The notes under the pieces: generated by a model
What the model was told of the DNA's origin: nothing
What the model saw: the letters and a program-made list of their open reading frames with translations, nothing else
Database searches by the model: none
DNA from: Dehalococcoidia bacterium CG2_30_46_9
Lineage (GTDB): Bacteria; Chloroflexota; Dehalococcoidia; GIF9; AB-539-J10
Assembly (NCBI GenBank): GCA_001873005.1
Contig: MNYE01000084.1
Span: forward strand, 1-7,096
Length of the DNA stretch: 7,096 bases
Reading direction: 5' to 3'
Shown: piece by piece, positions 5,566 to 7,096 of the stretch
How the letters are laid out: the number at the start of each line of letters is the position of its first letter
How positions within the stretch are numbered: the first letter of the stretch is position 1
Translations under genes and position numbers: made by a program

Positions 5566-6882
5566 ACCCTTAGTTGCTACCGATATGCGGGAACAATATA
5601 AAGGCGGAGTGCACAGGATTCCTTCTACCCATTGTGCCTTATTCCCTATGCTCAGAGGCTCTTTCAGGAGTTGATAAACGTTCCCGGAAATTATGGTATC
5701 TTTCACTCTCCCTACTATTTTACCATTTTCTACTTTATATCCCAACAAGGCATTGCCACTGAAGTCACCACTCAAGAGATTGCCCTGCTCTGCCCCAATA
5801 AGTTGTTCTACAATCAAACCTTCCTTCATATCTGCCACCATGCTTTCGAAAGAGACATCACCTTCATTTATGATCAGGGAGCTTATAACTGGTCTGGGGG
5901 AGTTGCTACCAGCTCGCCTGCCATGCCCCGTACTTTTGCTGCCCGCTAAAGCTGCTGTTTGTAAATCGTAGAGGAAATTTGCCACCACTCCCTTGGCAAT
6001 AAGAGGAAGTCTTTGGCTACTTATCCCCTCATCATCACAGGGAGAGCTTCCCAGACCGTAAGGTATGGTAGCATCATCCCACAAGGAGAATCTTGGGTTA
6101 AAAAGCTGCTCCCCCAATTTATTTTTCAATGGGGAAGCTCCTTCAAAAACCGTTTTTCCGTTAAAAGCCAGAGCTAGCGGAGCCAGAAAGGCACTAGCTA
6201 CCCCTCTTGGGGTAAAGATCACTGGCAGTGACTTGGTGTGCAAAATGGCTTTTTCCTTTGCCCATTCAAGTTGCCTTATTACGCTATTTACCAGGCTGTC
6301 AATAATGGTGAGCGGACGACATGAGCCCTCACTATCACCGACAAAAAGCATGTCTCTATCCCGAATGAGCATACCTTCCAGGCTAATGCCAAAGGCACTT
6401 TTATCATAGCTTGCTTCGCCATTCTGAGAATTCAGAATATGGACTGAGAGTATTTCTTTGATCAGCCTTACATCGCAGAGGATTTTGCTTGCATAATCCT
6501 TGACCCTGGATATAAGCTCCTGACCAATGTGCACCATTTCCTCCATGGTTATCTCGTCCACATGGGAATCAAAGACGCTTACCAGAGGATGACTTCTGGA
6601 AGAAGGAAGCTGAAAATTTGCCGCTAAGCCAAATTGAGATGTCTCCACAGCCATATTGACTAAAGCTTCTATATCTTGAGTGCCGCTGGCTTGAGCAAAA
6701 CCAATCCTGCCATCTTTGAAAATCCGCAAGGCAATGCTGGAGCTTTCCTTTGTCTGAACCTGTTTAAGTTTGTTAGCCTCAAAATGAACCGATGTTTCTC
6801 GAGAAGAGACCGAGAAAACCTCAGCTTGCTCGGCTACTTTCAAGGCATGGTGAAGAACCGCTACAGGCCAATCCTGTCCCAT
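5563..6882 (-). CDS. pmbA: PmbA/TldE-like protein of TldD/PmbA family
   Basis: TldD-TldE pairs form a metallopeptidase that trims modified peptides (microcin B17, CcdA) in E. coli. The TldE/PmbA subunit lacks the metal site. Seen (439 aa from ATG 6882): an N-terminal domain with HFEANKLKQVQTKESSSIAL (33-52), VIFTPRGVASAFL (221-233), GEQLFNPRF (257-265), CDDEGISSQRLPLIAKG (282-298), NFLYDLQTA (302-310), and the C-terminal SGDFSG (371-376) and VENGK (384-388). No HExxxH motif is present, so this is TldE/PmbA-type rather than catalytic TldD. No tldD lies in the window. The frame extends to a GTG at 6891 with no ribosome-binding sequence. The ATG at 6882 has only a weak GGTG 8 nt upstream, so the start is uncertain by three codons. 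PAC2 follows after 8 nt. Confidence 0.9.
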   Translation of the reverse strand: MGQDWPVAVLHHALKVAEQAEVFSVSSRETSVHFEANKLKQVQTKESSSIALRIFKDGRIGFAQASGTQDIEALVNMAVETSQFGLAANFQLPSSRSHPLVSVFDSHVDEITMEEMVHIGQELISRVKDYASKILCDVRLIKEILSVHILNSQNGEASYDKSAFGISLEGMLIRDRDMLFVGDSEGSCRPLTIIDSLVNSVIRQLEWAKEKAILHTKSLPVIFTPRGVASAFLAPLALAFNGKTVFEGASPLKNKLGEQLFNPRFSLWDDATIPYGLGSSPCDDEGISSQRLPLIAKGVVANFLYDLQTAALAGSKSTGHGRRAGSNSPRPVISSLIINEGDVSFESMVADMKEGLIVEQLIGAEQGNLLSGDFSGNALLGYKVENGKIVGRVKDTIISGNVYQLLKEPLSIGNKAQWVEGILCTPPLYCSRISVATKG

Positions 6883-6896
6883 CTCAAACACACCAT

Positions 6897-6925
6897 AAGA
6901 TACACCATCTTGGCAAAGTTAACAA
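6897..6925 (-). promoter_or_regulatory. Weak promoter candidate for pmbA-PAC2
   Basis: TTGTTA (6920-6925) and TATCTT (6897-6902) on the minus strand each match four of six consensus bases with a 17-nt spacer. Initiation would fall at or beside the GTG at 6891, which would favour the ATG at 6882. The region is AT-rich, so a chance match is quite possible. Confidence 0.25.
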
Positions 6926-6954
6926 TAGGATAACAAAGAGAGCGTTTAGCAACT

Positions 6955-7010
6955 GTCATGCCGAACTCGTTTCGGCATCTCACGAGACCCTGAAACAAGT
7001 TCAGGGTGAC
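6955..7010. repeat. 56-bp composite palindromic repeat
   Basis: The element contains two perfect hairpins: ATGCCGAA/TTCGGCAT (6958-6965, 6971-6978, loop CTCGT) and ACCCTGAA/TTCAGGGT (6987-6994, 7000-7007, loop ACAAG). They are joined by CTCACGAG and bounded by GTCA (6955-6958) and TGAC (7007-7010). It lies in the intergenic region upstream of pmbA and holds no gene of its own. The second hairpin shares its core and the CACGAG flank with the copy at 2313-2331. Confidence 0.85.
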
Positions 7011-7061
7011 AAGGAGGAAAGCATTATTAAACAACCTCTAACAAATAAACGGGAAACGTTG

Positions 7062-7096
7062 CTATGAGGCTGTCTTAGATTCTGCGCTATCCTCAG
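7062..7096 (-). CDS. Possible C-terminal end of an upstream gene (partial)
   Basis: The minus-strand frame entering from the right edge reads EDSAESKTAS and stops at TAG (7062-7064). The acidic, small-residue composition is typical of a protein tail, and the gene would be co-directional with the others. Only about ten codons are visible, so no family can be named. It does not look like the usual end of a TldD protein. Another frame stays open to a TGA at 6990-6992 (inside the repeat) and cannot be excluded. Confidence 0.3.
   Translation of the reverse strand, partial: EDSAESKTAS

Noticed and set aside
6199..6214. TACCCC-TCTT-GGGGTA inverted repeat inside the pmbA gene
   Set aside because: It encodes the TPRGVAS region, which looks family-conserved, has no similarity to the repeat family, and has arms of only six bases.
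6754..6771. KLKQVQ in the PmbA-like protein, resembling the repeat-encoded LKQVQG
   Set aside because: The DNA here is not palindromic (the CCCTGAA and TTCAGGG arms are absent), and a similar EANKLK-type segment is expected in this family, so the likeness is probably chance.
7011..7017. Strong AAGGAGG ribosome-binding-like site on the plus strand
   Set aside because: No ATG, GTG or TTG follows at a usable distance, and the plus-strand frame ends within about 15 codons.
6792..7067. Plus-strand open frame of 91 codons containing CHAELVSAS and LKQVQGD
   Set aside because: It is antisense to the pmbA 5' end and then runs through the composite repeat; such peptides are usually spurious translations of these palindromic repeats.

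Overview
The window is a bacterial chromosome segment of roughly even base composition. It carries five complete genes, all on the minus strand, so transcription runs from right to left. The end of a stable RNA gene lies on the plus strand at the left edge. The gene set is bacterial housekeeping: an RNase J, a family 4 Fe-S uracil-DNA glycosylase, a PAC2-family protein, a PmbA/TldE-type peptidase-family protein and an FtsK/SpoIIIE translocase. Together with short CCTGAA...TTCAGG palindromes, this suggests Chloroflexota, perhaps Dehalococcoidia. That assignment is inferred from gene families and repeat style; no marker gene proves it.

Layout from right to left, in the direction of transcription. 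7062-7096 may hold the last codons of an upstream gene. 6892-7061 is intergenic and carries a 56-bp composite palindromic repeat and a weak promoter candidate. A PmbA/TldE-like gene (5563-6882) is followed 8 nt later by a PAC2-family gene (4772-5554); the PAC2 ribosome-binding site overlaps the pmbA stop codon. Next comes a 97-bp gap (4674-4771) that looks coding in its first part and holds a sigma70-type promoter placed so that the next mRNA would be almost leaderless. The UDG gene (4047-4673) and the RNase J gene (2338-4032) are 14 nt apart, or overlap by 4 nt if a TTG start is used. After 76 nt containing two hairpins comes ftsK (120-2261). Its 3' end faces the 3' end of what is probably ssrA (tmRNA), which ends at position 68 on the plus strand.

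How the genes relate: UDG (uracil removal), RNase J (RNA maturation and decay) and FtsK (chromosome translocation at division) form a nucleic-acid maintenance group. PmbA/TldE and PAC2 form a separate, translationally coupled pair. I see no defence system, transposase, integrase or CRISPR array.

The most notable signal is a family of palindromes built on CCCTGA...TCAGGG. Copies lie between genes (2313-2331, 6987-7007) and also inside two conserved genes: in ftsK (1840-1858), encoding LKQVQG in a predicted extracytoplasmic loop, and in the UDG gene, where three palindromes crowd the last 82 bp of the tail. Just beyond them the UDG protein ends in QLSLF, a near-ideal sliding-clamp-binding pentapeptide. 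The repeat-derived segment may therefore serve as a linker between the catalytic domain and a clamp-binding tail.
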